Shown here piece after piece: positions 15,068 to 24,230 of a stretch of 42,870 nt of DNA (positions are counted from its first letter, which is position 1; the number at the start of each line of letters is the position of its first letter). Made by a program: the position numbers and the translations under genes. The notes under the pieces were generated by a model, which searched no databases, was not told where the DNA came from, and saw only the letters and a list, made by a program, of their open reading frames with translations. The stretch is from UBA4644 sp900555855 (GTDB lineage: Bacteria; Bacillota; Clostridia; Oscillospirales; Butyricicoccaceae): NCBI GenBank assembly GCA_052289195.1, contig DAWAJD010000019.1:1-42870 (forward strand), in the 5' to 3' direction.

Positions 15068-15114
15068 TTTTTCGCTTTCCGGACGAATTTTTTCGCTATT
15101 ATCGGTTTTTCGCT
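15068..15114. repeat. Three short direct repeats TTTTTCGCT
   Basis: TTTTTCGCT occurs at 15068-15076, 15089-15097 and 15106-15114 in an AT-rich patch between the ABC-operon terminator and the YegP-like gene. Spacing is 21 and 17 bp, so the copies lie on roughly one side of the helix only in part. Possible upstream binding sites or mere low-complexity drift. Confidence 0.35.
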
Positions 15115-15145
15115 TGATCCGGGCCTTTCTTCATGAAAACCGTCG

Positions 15146-15181
15146 AAAAAAAGCCGCTCGTTTTCGGTCAAAACGAACGGC
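15146..15181 (-). terminator. Intrinsic terminator of the ABC operon
   Basis: On the minus strand, GCCG plus TCGTTTT pairs with AAAACGA plus CGGC (15181-15170 with 15164-15153, one mismatch), loop GACCG, followed by seven Ts. Confidence 0.85.
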
Positions 15182-15206
15182 GATTTTCGGCGTTTTTTCG
15201 GCGTTT

Positions 15207-16406
15207 TTATGCCTCCGGCTCCGTCCCGGCCGGCGCTTCCTCCGGCTGCACAGGCGCGGCAGGCGGTTCCGCCGCGGGCTGCGCAGGCTTTCTGGGCGCA
15301 AACTCCAGGTTCGCCCCCGTCTCCGGGTCAAACAGATGGACGGAATTGCCGTGGAACTGCAGGAAGGTGTGGCCGCCCTCGGGGACGCTCTGGCGGAAGT
15401 TGCCCTCGTCGTCCGTGGCGGGGACCACCACCACCAGATCCTGCCCCATCGCCTTCATGTGGAGATGGACGGCGCTGCCCATCATCTCAAAAACGCCCAT
15501 CTCCGCGGGGATGCCCTCGCCGGCCAGCCGCAGCTGCTCCGGGCGAACGCCGCAGGTGACGGTCTGGGGCTGCACATCCAGCGCAAACAGACGCTCCTGC
15601 TTTTCCTCGGAGAGCTGCACCCGATAGCCCCCCAGCTCCACCCAGAACCGGCCGCTTTCCTTGGTCAGGCGGCCCGTAAGGAGGTTCATTTGGGGCGTCC
15701 CGATAAAGCCGGCCACAAACTGGTTGGAGGGATGGCCGAAGACCTCCTGGGGCGTTCCCACCTGCTGGATGACGCCGTCCTTCATGACCACGATCCGGTC
15801 GCCCAGCGTCATGGCCTCCACCTGGTCATGGGTCACATAGACGAAGGTGGTGTCCAGCCGGCGGCGCAGCAGAAGGATCTCCGCCCGCATCTGGTTGCGC
15901 AGCTTGGCGTCCAGATTGGAGAGGGGCTCATCCATCAGAAAGACCTGCGGCTCCCGCACGATGGCCCGGCCGATGGCCACCCGCTGCCGCTGGCCGCCGG
16001 AGAGGGCCTTTGGCTTGCGCTGCAGCAGAGCGGTGATGTCCAGGCTCTCGGCGGCAGCGCGGACCTTTTCGTCGATGATCTTTTTGGGAAACTTCCGCAG
16101 CCGCAGCCCGTAGGCGATGTTTTCATACACCGTCATGTGGGGATAGAGGGCGTAGTTCTGAAATACCATGGCGATGTCCCGGTCCTTGGGGGGAACCTCG
16201 TTCACCAGCCGGTCGCCGATGTAGATCTTGCCGGTGGAGGGCGTCTCCAGCCCGGCGATCATCCGCAGCGTGGTAGACTTTCCGCAGCCGGACGGCCCCA
16301 CCAGCACCACAAACTCCTTGTCGTGGATCTCCAGATCGAAGGCCTCCACGGCCACAACATTTTTATCAAAGATCTTGCTGACCTGTTCAAATCGGACGCC
16401 TGCCAT
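15207..16406 (-). CDS. Sugar-type ABC transporter ATP-binding protein (MsmX/UgpC-like)
   Basis: A 399-residue ATPase with all motifs: Walker A GPSGCGKST (about residues 38-46), Q-loop FQNYALYPHM, signature LSGGQRQR (about 135), Walker B VFLMDEPLSNLD, and switch His in VTHDQ. The C-terminal TOBE/OB regulatory domain follows (IGTPQMNLL onward). The last ~35 residues are a Pro/Ala/Glu-rich tail, absent from common MsmX. These ATPases drive CUT1 sugar and oligosaccharide importers. It is the last gene of a six-gene operon, 3 nt after the MacB-like gene. Confidence 0.93.
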   Translation of the reverse strand: MAGVRFEQVSKIFDKNVVAVEAFDLEIHDKEFVVLVGPSGCGKSTTLRMIAGLETPSTGKIYIGDRLVNEVPPKDRDIAMVFQNYALYPHMTVYENIAYGLRLRKFPKKIIDEKVRAAAESLDITALLQRKPKALSGGQRQRVAIGRAIVREPQVFLMDEPLSNLDAKLRNQMRAEILLLRRRLDTTFVYVTHDQVEAMTLGDRIVVMKDGVIQQVGTPQEVFGHPSNQFVAGFIGTPQMNLLTGRLTKESGRFWVELGGYRVQLSEEKQERLFALDVQPQTVTCGVRPEQLRLAGEGIPAEMGVFEMMGSAVHLHMKAMGQDLVVVVPATDDEGNFRQSVPEGGHTFLQFHGNSVHLFDPETGANLEFAPRKPAQPAAEPPAAPVQPEEAPAGTEPEA

Positions 16407-16409
16407 AGC

Positions 16410-17492
16410 TCAGTCCTCCCTCGTTTCCCGGGCTTTTTCCCATCGCTTTTCCCGTTTTTTCTCCACATCGGCTGCGACCTTGCTCGCAAGCCCGCTCCGC
16501 AGCTTTTTCAAAAGGCGGATGACCGTGCGGATGGCCAGCACCAGCAGGCTGACGGCGGGCAGCGCGCCAAACAGCAGCGCCAGCACCAGATCCAGCGCGG
16601 CCAGATCCTCCGTCATGCGCAGGGCGTTTTCCCAATAGGGAAAGAGGATGCCGGAGCGGCCCATGCTGCGCTTGCCAAAGTCCCGCGCCACCTGCCAGAG
16701 CCGGGCAAGGGTATAGCGGCCGCTGTTTTCCACGATCTCCGCGCCCTCGGTGCGCAGATTGTCCTTCACCAGGTTTTTGCCAAAATCGGTGATGGGGTCC
16801 GGCAAAACGATCTCGTAGCCGGCCACGCCAAGGCTTTCGCCCTCCAGCTCCTTCAGGGCGGAATAGGAGAGGAAGATATTGCCGCCGGTGCTTTCGTTGG
16901 CCAGCGTGCTGTATTTGTCGTCCTCCAGACGCACCACGCCGGCCACATAATAATCCCTCGTGCCGATGGTGACGGAAAGCCCCGTCAGCTCCATGCCGCC
17001 GAACAGCGTCCAGGCCAGCGTCTCATCCAGCAGCACCCGGTCCTTCATCAGGTCGCTGTCTGCCAGATAATTGCCGGAGCGCAGCTCCAGCGGGTGGAAG
17101 CGGAAGAAATCCCCCGCGACGCCCAGGGCATTTGCCTTGGCGCTGACGCCCCGGCTGCTTTTCACCGTAACGCTGCCCTGGCCGTAATAGGCGTCGGTAT
17201 AGAGGGCGCCGCCCTGGGGCGCCTCCAGCGAGGCCGCCATCAGCTTGGAGGAAAGGGTCTGCCGGAAGGAGAAGATCTCCGATTCCTGCAGCAGCCCGTC
17301 CTGGGGAAGATAGCAGGCGATCTGGGCGAAGCGCAGCTCGTTTTCGCCCCTCCAGGTGTGGGCGGCGTTGAGCGTGGGCAGCGTGTGGATCACCTGGGCC
17401 TGCAGCAGCAGGCACAGGGCGCACAGCACCGCCAGCACGGCGTTGATGCCCCAAAAGACCCGCCGCCGGTCCCATTTCAGCGGATGCTTCAT
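16410..17492 (-). CDS. MacB-periplasmic-domain-like membrane protein without the FtsX membrane bundle
   Basis: A 360-residue protein with one N-terminal transmembrane segment (about residues 12-34), a ~270-residue extracellular region and one C-terminal transmembrane segment (about 308-335), then a charged coiled tail. The extracellular part resembles the MacB_PCD core: YYGQGSVTVKSSRGVSAKANALGVAGDFF, LRSGNYLADSDLMKDRVLLDETLAWTLFG and VTIGTRDYYVAGVVRLEDD. Classical MacB has four membrane helices, three of them C-terminal; here only two are seen. Its start overlaps the end of the HlyD-like gene (ATGA). Role unknown; probably forms an extracellular complex with that adaptor. Confidence 0.75.
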   Translation of the reverse strand: MKHPLKWDRRRVFWGINAVLAVLCALCLLLQAQVIHTLPTLNAAHTWRGENELRFAQIACYLPQDGLLQESEIFSFRQTLSSKLMAASLEAPQGGALYTDAYYGQGSVTVKSSRGVSAKANALGVAGDFFRFHPLELRSGNYLADSDLMKDRVLLDETLAWTLFGGMELTGLSVTIGTRDYYVAGVVRLEDDKYSTLANESTGGNIFLSYSALKELEGESLGVAGYEIVLPDPITDFGKNLVKDNLRTEGAEIVENSGRYTLARLWQVARDFGKRSMGRSGILFPYWENALRMTEDLAALDLVLALLFGALPAVSLLVLAIRTVIRLLKKLRSGLASKVAADVEKKREKRWEKARETRED

Positions 17493-19543
17493 GTGGCGTT
17501 ATCCACCATCCTGACCTGCATACCGGCGTCCAGCGGCTTGCTGGAGGTGGTGATGACGAAATCACCGTAGGTCAGGCCGGAGACGGCGGATTTGGTGTCG
17601 TCCTGGGCCAGCACCTTCACATCCACCCGGGTGGCGGTATAGCGGTTGCCCAGCGGCGTGCTCTTGGCGGTGAGCACCAGCACGAAGGTGCCGTTGCTGT
17701 CGGAGCGGACGGCGCTGCTGGGGATGACGGCATCGTAATTGGCAGATTTCTGGCCAATGGAAAGGTTCAGGTTGTCGCCGCTGGAAACCTCGCCGGTGAG
17801 GGTGAAGACCAGCAGCTTATTGGTGCTGGGGTTGGCGGAATCGGGCATGATCTGGGTCAGGGTCGCGTCGATGCCGGAGCCCCACCAGTAGTTGGAGATC
17901 TCGGCCTTGTCGCCCAGACGGACCTTCTGCGCCTGCTCCTTGGTGACGGAGAACTTCAGGGTATAGCCCCGGTCCACCACCTCGATGGTGGCCAGCGCCG
18001 TGCCTGCGGCAACCTCCCGGCCCGCCACGGCGGAGATGGTGCTCACCGTGCCGGCGGTCTTGGCTGTGACCTCCGCGCCCACGGCGTTTTCCTTCCGCTC
18101 GGCCACCTCCTTCTCCAGCTTTGCGATCTCCTCCTTCTGGGCCTGGAGATTCAGCTGATCCTTGGCCGACTGCTTGCTGTCGTTTTTCTTCTGCTCCGCC
18201 AGCGCGAACAGCGCGTCCTCCAGCGCGGTCTCGGCGCTGTCCACGGCGGTCTTCAGGCTCTCGTAGCTGTCGCTGCGGGCCTTGAGATCGTCATAGGTCT
18301 CCTGAAAGGCGGCGATGGCCTCGGTCTGCTGCTCCTGCCGGTTCTTCAGGGCGGTCAGGTCCCAATCGGCAGAGCTGAGCTCGTCCTGCTTGGCGGCCAG
18401 ATCCTTCTTCGCCTGCTTCAGCTGGTGCTTGGTATCGGAAAGGGTCTCCTCCGCGTCGCTGATCTCCTGCCGCTTCTGGCGGATCTGGGTCTGCAGCGAT
18501 TCGTTGTTTTTCAGGCCGGCCTCCACGGAATCCGCCTTTTCCTGGGCCTTTTCCAGCGCCGTATACTTGGGCTTCAGCAGCTGAAAGGCGTTATATTCCT
18601 CCGTCGTCGCCTTATAGGCGCCCTCCAGCTGGTCGTCGTTCCAGCCGTCGCAGAGGGCCTGCATCTGACGGATCACATCCTCCGCGCTGGTAGCGCCGGA
18701 GTCTCCGCCGCTGCTGCCCAGGATCGCTTCCGCCTTGGCGCGCAGGGTGTTCAGCGCCGTCTTGTTCTGATCCCAGCAGTTGGCATAGTCCCGCTTGGCC
18801 TCGGCCAGAGCGTTCTGGGCCTTTACCAGATCCGCCTGCGTATAGGTCTCTCCCCGCTGCAGACGGTACAGCTCATCCTCCAGCGTCTCCAGCGCACGGT
18901 CTTGCTTTTCAACGGAATCCTCCAGCGTCTTGACCTGGCTCTCCAGCGCAGCGACTGCCGCCTGCGCATCGCTGTAGGCGGTCTCCGCATCGGTAACGGC
19001 CTTCGCCAGCTCCTTCTGGGTCTTCTGGGCCTCCTTCAGGTTGGCGGCGGCCAGATTGACCTCCTCCGGCGTCACCGTTCCCGCCGCCAGCTTCTGCTGC
19101 GCGTCGGCCAGCGTCTCCCGGAGCTTCTGGATGTTCCGGTTTTCCCGGGCATAATCGGCGCTGCCCATGTCGATCAGGGCGCTCTGATAATTCCGCCGGG
19201 CGGTCGCCAGCTGCTCCTGCGCCTGGGTCAGCTCCGTGCTGTCCTTATCGGCCAGCAAAAACAGCTTGTCGCCCACGGCCACCGCGTCGCCCACCTTCAC
19301 ATAGACGGCTTCCACCGTGCGGGTCTCGCCCAGGACGACCTCATAGGTGTCGCCGGCGGTGACGGTGCCGCTGCCCCGGATGCGGGCGTTGATGGTATCC
19401 GAGGAAACGGAGGCCGTGCTCACCTCAGGCAGCGACCGGTTGAGGATCGTCTGGGAAAAGAAGGTCAGCACCAGCAGGATGCTGAGGAAAATGATGGCCG
19501 CGTTTTTCACCCAGCCGCGTTTTTTGACTTTGTTTTCTTCCAT
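17489..19543 (-). CDS. HlyD/MacA-type membrane fusion (adaptor) protein with a long coiled coil
   Basis: About 684 residues. One N-terminal membrane anchor (about residues 12-30) is followed by the first half of a lipoyl-like barrel (TVEAVYVKVGDAVAVGDKLF), a long coiled-coil region from about 110 to 490 dense in Gln, Glu, Lys and Ala, then the second half lipoyl (TAGTVSTISAVAGREVAAGT) and a beta-barrel domain with IPSSAVRSDSNGTFVLVL. Adaptors of this type link inner-membrane transporters to outer parts; Gram-positive examples work with MacB-type exporters. ATG 19543 is preferred to GTG 19549. It sits between sugar permease genes and the MacB-like gene, an odd context. Confidence 0.85.
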   Translation of the reverse strand: MEENKVKKRGWVKNAAIIFLSILLVLTFFSQTILNRSLPEVSTASVSSDTINARIRGSGTVTAGDTYEVVLGETRTVEAVYVKVGDAVAVGDKLFLLADKDSTELTQAQEQLATARRNYQSALIDMGSADYARENRNIQKLRETLADAQQKLAAGTVTPEEVNLAAANLKEAQKTQKELAKAVTDAETAYSDAQAAVAALESQVKTLEDSVEKQDRALETLEDELYRLQRGETYTQADLVKAQNALAEAKRDYANCWDQNKTALNTLRAKAEAILGSSGGDSGATSAEDVIRQMQALCDGWNDDQLEGAYKATTEEYNAFQLLKPKYTALEKAQEKADSVEAGLKNNESLQTQIRQKRQEISDAEETLSDTKHQLKQAKKDLAAKQDELSSADWDLTALKNRQEQQTEAIAAFQETYDDLKARSDSYESLKTAVDSAETALEDALFALAEQKKNDSKQSAKDQLNLQAQKEEIAKLEKEVAERKENAVGAEVTAKTAGTVSTISAVAGREVAAGTALATIEVVDRGYTLKFSVTKEQAQKVRLGDKAEISNYWWGSGIDATLTQIMPDSANPSTNKLLVFTLTGEVSSGDNLNLSIGQKSANYDAVIPSSAVRSDSNGTFVLVLTAKSTPLGNRYTATRVDVKVLAQDDTKSAVSGLTYGDFVITTSSKPLDAGMQVRMVDNAT

Positions 19544-19549
19544 GATCAC

Positions 19550-20446
19550 TTACCCTTTCACCGAGCCGGATTGGGCGATGCCCTCCACCAGGTATTCTTC
19601 GCCGTGTAAAAACAGCAGCAGCGATGGGATCATATAGATCGTCGCCACCGCAAACGCCAGGCCGATCTCCCCCGCGTTGATGGTGGAGAGATAGACCGAC
19701 AGGGGAAACATCTCCGGATCCTCCAGCAGGATCAGGGGCTGCTCCACCATGTTCCAGTAGTCGATAAACACCAGGATCGCAATGGAATACAGCGCGCTGC
19801 GGCACTGGGGCAGATAGATCCTGGTAAAGATCTGCCATTCGCTGGAGCCGTCCAGCTTGGCGGCCTCGATCTGAGAGACGGGGATGCGCCGCATGAACTT
19901 GGTCAAAAGAAAGACGGAAAACGGCGCGAAGGCCCCGGGGAAGATGATGGCCCAGCGGGTATTGTAGATGCCCAGAAACTTGGACACCAGATAATTTGGC
20001 ACCAGCGTCACCTGATAGGGCATGAGCATCAGGATCACATAAAAGAAGAAGATGGAATCCCTTACTCTGCCGCGCCAGCGGCTGAAGCCATAGGAGGCCA
20101 CCGCCGCCACCGCCACCTGAAACAAAACGATGGGCACCACCAGGATCACCGAGTTCCAGAACTTCAGCAGATATTCCGGGCTCTTGATCAGCGTGGTGAT
20201 ATACTGGGAGAAGCTCACCTTATCCGGGATGAACTTCAGGTTCACCTGCTTGGAGATATAGCTGCTGCCGCCGGAGACGGCGGAAAAGACTGCGCCGTAG
20301 TTGGCGTTGATCTCCGTCTCCGTCATGAAGGAGTTGGAGACCGTCAGCACCGTTGGCAGCAGAAAGGCCAGGGCGAACAGCGCCGCCACAAGGACCTCAA
20401 AGCACCGGCGCAGGATGTGGCGGCGGCGCTTTCTCGTTTCCTTCAT
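19550..20446 (-). CDS. Carbohydrate ABC transporter permease (MalG type)
   Basis: A 298-residue inner-membrane permease with about six transmembrane segments. The EAA loop that contacts the ATPase reads VSQIEAAKLDGSSEWQIFTRIYLPQ (about residues 195-220). The YGFSRWRGRVRD motif, also typical of MalG-like permeases, is present. It should pair with the MalF-type permease just upstream, with which it overlaps by four bases (ATGA). The substrate is unknown, most likely a sugar or oligosaccharide. Confidence 0.92.
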   Translation of the reverse strand: MKETRKRRRHILRRCFEVLVAALFALAFLLPTVLTVSNSFMTETEINANYGAVFSAVSGGSSYISKQVNLKFIPDKVSFSQYITTLIKSPEYLLKFWNSVILVVPIVLFQVAVAAVASYGFSRWRGRVRDSIFFFYVILMLMPYQVTLVPNYLVSKFLGIYNTRWAIIFPGAFAPFSVFLLTKFMRRIPVSQIEAAKLDGSSEWQIFTRIYLPQCRSALYSIAILVFIDYWNMVEQPLILLEDPEMFPLSVYLSTINAGEIGLAFAVATIYMIPSLLLFLHGEEYLVEGIAQSGSVKG

Positions 20447-21384
20447 CCTTCCACATCCTTTCCGAAGGCGTCCTCCACCCGGAACAAAAGCGCGATGATG
20501 ACCACCATCATCAGCGCCAGCATCACCGCCGCGGCGGAGAGCTTCTGATAGTTCAGCGATTTGAAGGTATTGTTCATGAAGTGCTGCAGGGTATAAAGCC
20601 CGTCGTAGGGGTAATCGCCGCTCATGAGATAGACCTCCCGGAAGACCTTGAAGGAATTGATGATCGACAGGATGGTCACGAACAGAACGGTGGGCGAAAG
20701 ATAGCGGAGCTTGATGTGGAAAAACTTATGGGCCGCGGAGGCGCCCTCCACATCCGCCACCTCCAGCAGCTCCTTGGGGATGTTGCTCAGGGCCGCCATG
20801 AACAAAATCATGTTGTAGCCCAGGTTTTTCCAGAGGAACAGCACCACGATCACCAGCTGGCAAAAGGGCGAGCGCAGCCAGTCCACCGGCTGGGCCCCAA
20901 AGAGCGCCGTGATCTGATTCAGCGTGCCGCTCTTGTGAAAGATCACCTGCCAGATCAGCACCACGGAGGCCACGGGCACCATCATGGGGCTGAGGAAGAA
21001 GGTCCGGAACAGGCTCTTGCCGGGGATCTTCTGCTCCAGCAGCAGGGCCAGCGCCAGCGACAGCACCACCGCCAGCGGCACCGCCAGCAGGGTAAAGGTC
21101 CCCGTGTTTTTCGCGGCGGTCTGGAAGGCGGAGTTTTGCAAAACCTCCGCAAAATTCTTCAGCCAGACGAACTCCGGGTCGATGGGGCTGCTCACCAGCG
21201 AATAATAGACCACGATGCCGAAGGGGGCGACAAAAAACAGCGTGACGCCCAGAACGCTTGGGGTCAGAAAGGCGATGCTCTGCAAAAACTCCTTTCTGGC
21301 TGCCGGAGACCGGTGTTTTTTCCCGGTCTCCGGCTTCTCTTCCTTTTGGGCGTGCTTTTTGAGCTCAGCGGGTTTCATTGACAT
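20443..21384 (-). CDS. Sugar ABC transporter permease (MalF type)
   Basis: About 313 residues, with a hydrophilic N-terminal ~40 residues (Lys/Glu-rich), then FLQSIAFLTPSVLGVTLFFVAPFG as the first membrane segment and five more helices. The EAA loop reads IPKELLEVADVEGASAAHKFFHIKLRYLSP. These traits define the MalF/UgpA family. Start ATG 21384 (MSMKPAEL) or 21378 overlaps the end of the binding-protein gene by 14-20 nt; no clear RBS is seen, so translation is probably coupled. Confidence 0.92.
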   Translation of the reverse strand: MSMKPAELKKHAQKEEKPETGKKHRSPAARKEFLQSIAFLTPSVLGVTLFFVAPFGIVVYYSLVSSPIDPEFVWLKNFAEVLQNSAFQTAAKNTGTFTLLAVPLAVVLSLALALLLEQKIPGKSLFRTFFLSPMMVPVASVVLIWQVIFHKSGTLNQITALFGAQPVDWLRSPFCQLVIVVLFLWKNLGYNMILFMAALSNIPKELLEVADVEGASAAHKFFHIKLRYLSPTVLFVTILSIINSFKVFREVYLMSGDYPYDGLYTLQHFMNNTFKSLNYQKLSAAAVMLALMMVVIIALLFRVEDAFGKDVEG

Positions 21385-23818
21385 AGAGCTTGACGCGGTT
21401 CTGGATGGCGTTTGCCACATCCTGCGCGGAGGAGGAGCCCTTCAGGAAGTTATCCGCCTCGCCCTTGATGATCTCCATGATGGCCTGGTCATAGTCAAAC
21501 ATCCGATGGGTGTTGTTGATCAGGGCCATCAGCGCGTCATAATCCTCCTGCTCCAGGCAGTAAACATCCACCCGATTGCCGCTGTCGTCGGTATAGGAGA
21601 AGACGGGGTATTCCACCTGATTGCCGTTTTCATCGGTATAGCTCTGGCGCTTGCGGGCCTCGGCCAGATAGCTGTCCAGCTTGCTCTGAACGATGGAGAA
21701 GCCCCAGCTGTAATCGTTTTCATCGGTGAGGTAGGCGCTGATGAACTGCCAGACGCCGTCCTTATTCTTGCTCTTGGAGGACATGGCCAGCGGCAGATAG
21801 GTGTTGAAGCTGTTGCCCTCCCGGTTTTCATCGGGCAGGCCCACGAACTGCGCGTCGACGCCCAGATAGCTCTTCCCATCCAGCAGGCTGTACCAGTCGG
21901 ACACGGTGGTCTGGTACAGGAGCTGGCGGCCCTCCCGCAGGGCGGTGTTGGGGCCGTATTCCTGCCAGTTGTTATACATATCGTCGGTGATCTCCTGGGG
22001 CGCCAGCTTGACGCACTCCAGCAGCTGGACAAAGCCCGGGGAATCAAAGCTGCATTCGCCGGTCTCCCAGTTGACATAGTGCGCCATGTTGTTGGAGCAG
22101 AGACTCTGCAGCAGGTCGGCCTGCGCGGTGTAATAACCCATCATCATGGCGCCGTCCTGCAGCTTGGTCATGGCCTGCCGGGCCTCGTCCATGGTCAGGC
22201 CGGTCACATCGCCCACCACCTTGCGGCTGGCAATGGCCGTCTGGACCTGGAAGCGGGAGGTGATGGTATAGAGCTTGCCGTCGTCGGAGCGCAGCGCGTC
22301 CACCACGGCCTTCACCAGCCCGTTTTCCCCGCCCAGCGCGGTATCGTTCTGGATGTAGGGGGTCAGATCCTCCAGCAGGCCCTTGGCGCCGTAGAGGCGC
22401 ACCGGCAGGTTGTTGCAGGCCAGGATATCGGGCACATCGCCGGAGATGATCTCCGTGGAGAGCTTCTGCCGGCCGGCGGTCCAGTCCTCATCGGTGTTGT
22501 ATTCGTTATAGTCCTTGACCACGATGCGATACTGGGTGTTGCTGCGGTTAAAGCGCTTGATGGCCGCGCGCAGATCCCAGTCCAGATCCACCACCGCCAT
22601 GGTCAGCTCCTCCCGGCGGTTCTCCTCGGTGACCAGTGTCCGGTCCAGCTCCACCAGGCTGCATTTGGGAACATCCTCCGACCAGTTGGTCTCGAAGAGC
22701 ACGACCTTCTCCCCGCTGAGGACGGTCAGGTTGCCCATATAGTCCGTATCCACGTCGCAGCTGAGCCAATCCAGCAGCTTTTCCGTCGTGCCGTCGGCCT
22801 TCATGCCGTAGAGGCTGCTGGAGGTGCCGTAGAAGTAGAGATAATCGCCCTGGCCGTTGAAGAAATAGCTGATGCTGTTGGTGTTTTGCGGGCTGGGGAG
22901 CTCGATGTCAACGGCCCAGGTCTCGGTGTTGACGGCCTTCAGGCCCTCGCCCCAGAACTGGACGGCCACCCGGCCATCGGACAGACGCACCAGCATGTCG
23001 TTCATGTTGTCCTGGCTCTGGCAGGAGAGCAGCCGGCCGTCGGGCGCGACCACCATCAGATAGCCCATGGCGGAGACATAGGCGTTGCCGCTGCCGTCCA
23101 CCCGGAAGTTGTAGGCCCAGAAGTAATTATCGCCCTCCTGGCTGGGGTCCAGGCCCTGGCTCTGGAAATACATGGCCTTCAGATCCACGGCGGAAAGCTC
23201 CGCGCCGGTCTCGCTGAGCTTGCGCAGCAGGCACTTGCTGCCGCCGTCCTTATAATAATCCCAGCGGTTATCCGTCTCGGGGTTGAAGTTTTCCGGCAGA
23301 TCGTAATAATACTGATCCACGCTTTCCAGCACCAGAATGCTGCCGTCCGGCCCGGCCTGGATGGCGTTGAGGCCGGAGCTTCCCTCCATGCCCGCGTCCA
23401 CCTGCGGCATCTGATAGTCCTTCAGGCGGACCAGGTCGGTGCCGTCCAGCTTGACGCTGTAAAAGCCGATCTGCGCCAGGGAGGAGCCGTCGCCATCGAC
23501 CGGCTCGTCGGGCAGGCTCGTGTCGTCCACCGTCTCACCCTCGGCAGGCTCCGCCGGCTCCTCCTCCGTGGCCGGCGTGTCGTAGGTGACGGCGCTGTTG
23601 TCATAGTTGATGTAAGTATAGAAGTATGCCCGGTCGCCGCAGACGGTCATCGAATTGATGCCGTTTGCAAAGGGGTTTCCGTTTTCATCCTTCAGCTCAT
23701 GATAGGTGGGCAGGAACATATATTGCTCCTCCTGCGGCTTGTTCTCCTTGCCGCAGCCCGCCAGCAGCGTCGCCGCCGTCAGGCAGGCCAGCATGAGCGC
23801 GATCACTTTCTTTGTCAT
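21365..23818 (-). CDS. Extracellular solute-binding lipoprotein with an N-terminal propeller-like domain
   Basis: An 817-residue lipoprotein. The signal peptide ends in LLAGC (Cys22). Residues ~35-395 contain repeated short beta motifs (VCGDRAYFYTYI, AQIGFYSVKLDGTDLVRL, GNAYVSAMGYLMVVAPDGRL, GDYLYFYGTSSSLYGMKADGT) that look like propeller blades; a Glu/Pro/Asp-rich linker lies near 83-112. Residues ~400-817 are a type 1 (MalE-like) binding domain: AIKRFNRSNTQYRIVVKDYNEY, ISGDVPDILACNNLPV, LPLAMSSKSKNKDGVWQFISAYL. Typical binding proteins are ~400-450 residues, so this is a fusion. GGAGGGAGC precedes the ATG. It is the first gene of the six-gene ABC operon. Ligand unknown. Confidence 0.88.
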   Translation of the reverse strand: MTKKVIALMLACLTAATLLAGCGKENKPQEEQYMFLPTYHELKDENGNPFANGINSMTVCGDRAYFYTYINYDNSAVTYDTPATEEEPAEPAEGETVDDTSLPDEPVDGDGSSLAQIGFYSVKLDGTDLVRLKDYQMPQVDAGMEGSSGLNAIQAGPDGSILVLESVDQYYYDLPENFNPETDNRWDYYKDGGSKCLLRKLSETGAELSAVDLKAMYFQSQGLDPSQEGDNYFWAYNFRVDGSGNAYVSAMGYLMVVAPDGRLLSCQSQDNMNDMLVRLSDGRVAVQFWGEGLKAVNTETWAVDIELPSPQNTNSISYFFNGQGDYLYFYGTSSSLYGMKADGTTEKLLDWLSCDVDTDYMGNLTVLSGEKVVLFETNWSEDVPKCSLVELDRTLVTEENRREELTMAVVDLDWDLRAAIKRFNRSNTQYRIVVKDYNEYNTDEDWTAGRQKLSTEIISGDVPDILACNNLPVRLYGAKGLLEDLTPYIQNDTALGGENGLVKAVVDALRSDDGKLYTITSRFQVQTAIASRKVVGDVTGLTMDEARQAMTKLQDGAMMMGYYTAQADLLQSLCSNNMAHYVNWETGECSFDSPGFVQLLECVKLAPQEITDDMYNNWQEYGPNTALREGRQLLYQTTVSDWYSLLDGKSYLGVDAQFVGLPDENREGNSFNTYLPLAMSSKSKNKDGVWQFISAYLTDENDYSWGFSIVQSKLDSYLAEARKRQSYTDENGNQVEYPVFSYTDDSGNRVDVYCLEQEDYDALMALINNTHRMFDYDQAIMEIIKGEADNFLKGSSSAQDVANAIQNRVKLYVNETR

Positions 23819-24230
23819 AAAGCTCCCTCCGTATTCATTCCTTATTCAACAGATCTCCTGTGCGCTTTTTTTATCACAGCTCGTTCCCTCTGGCAGAATA
23901 GACGGCGCTTTTTCAAAAAAGTTCCCGTTTCCCGCCGGTTTCCGGAGATTTCCACGCAGGACCTCCGGCAAATCTATCATAGCATTTCCCTTTTATTTTC
24001 GCCAGTAGTTTAATTATAAAGATATCTTAATTTCTTGCCTGCGGCAGAAGAAACCGGCCGCCATTCTTCTTAAAATTTACGATTTATCAATCTTCTTCCG
24101 GGAAAAAAGTGAAAAAAAGGGGTGCAAAGCCCGGCGCTTTGTGATATTATAGATCAGTGAATGTAATCCTGCATATCAAAAGCATATCTATCTCAATAGA
24201 TCTGTCTGCCCGAAAAGGAGGGAAAGCCCC
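23819..24230. other. AT-rich divergent intergenic region between the ABC operon and yloU
   Basis: 412 bp without a gene, clearly richer in A and T than the rest of the window. On the plus strand an extended -10 TGATATTAT (24142-24150; TG one base before TATTAT at 24145-24150) precedes yloU by about 80 bp, with only a weak -35. On the minus strand a TATAAT is present at 24018-24013 with no good -35. No terminator, riboswitch or repeat could be supported. Confidence 0.5.

Noticed and set aside
14965..15171. Small minus-strand frame of 68 codons between the ABC operon and the YegP-like gene
   Set aside because: It begins inside the intrinsic terminator of the ABC operon, has no RBS, and its composition follows the local AT-rich sequence.
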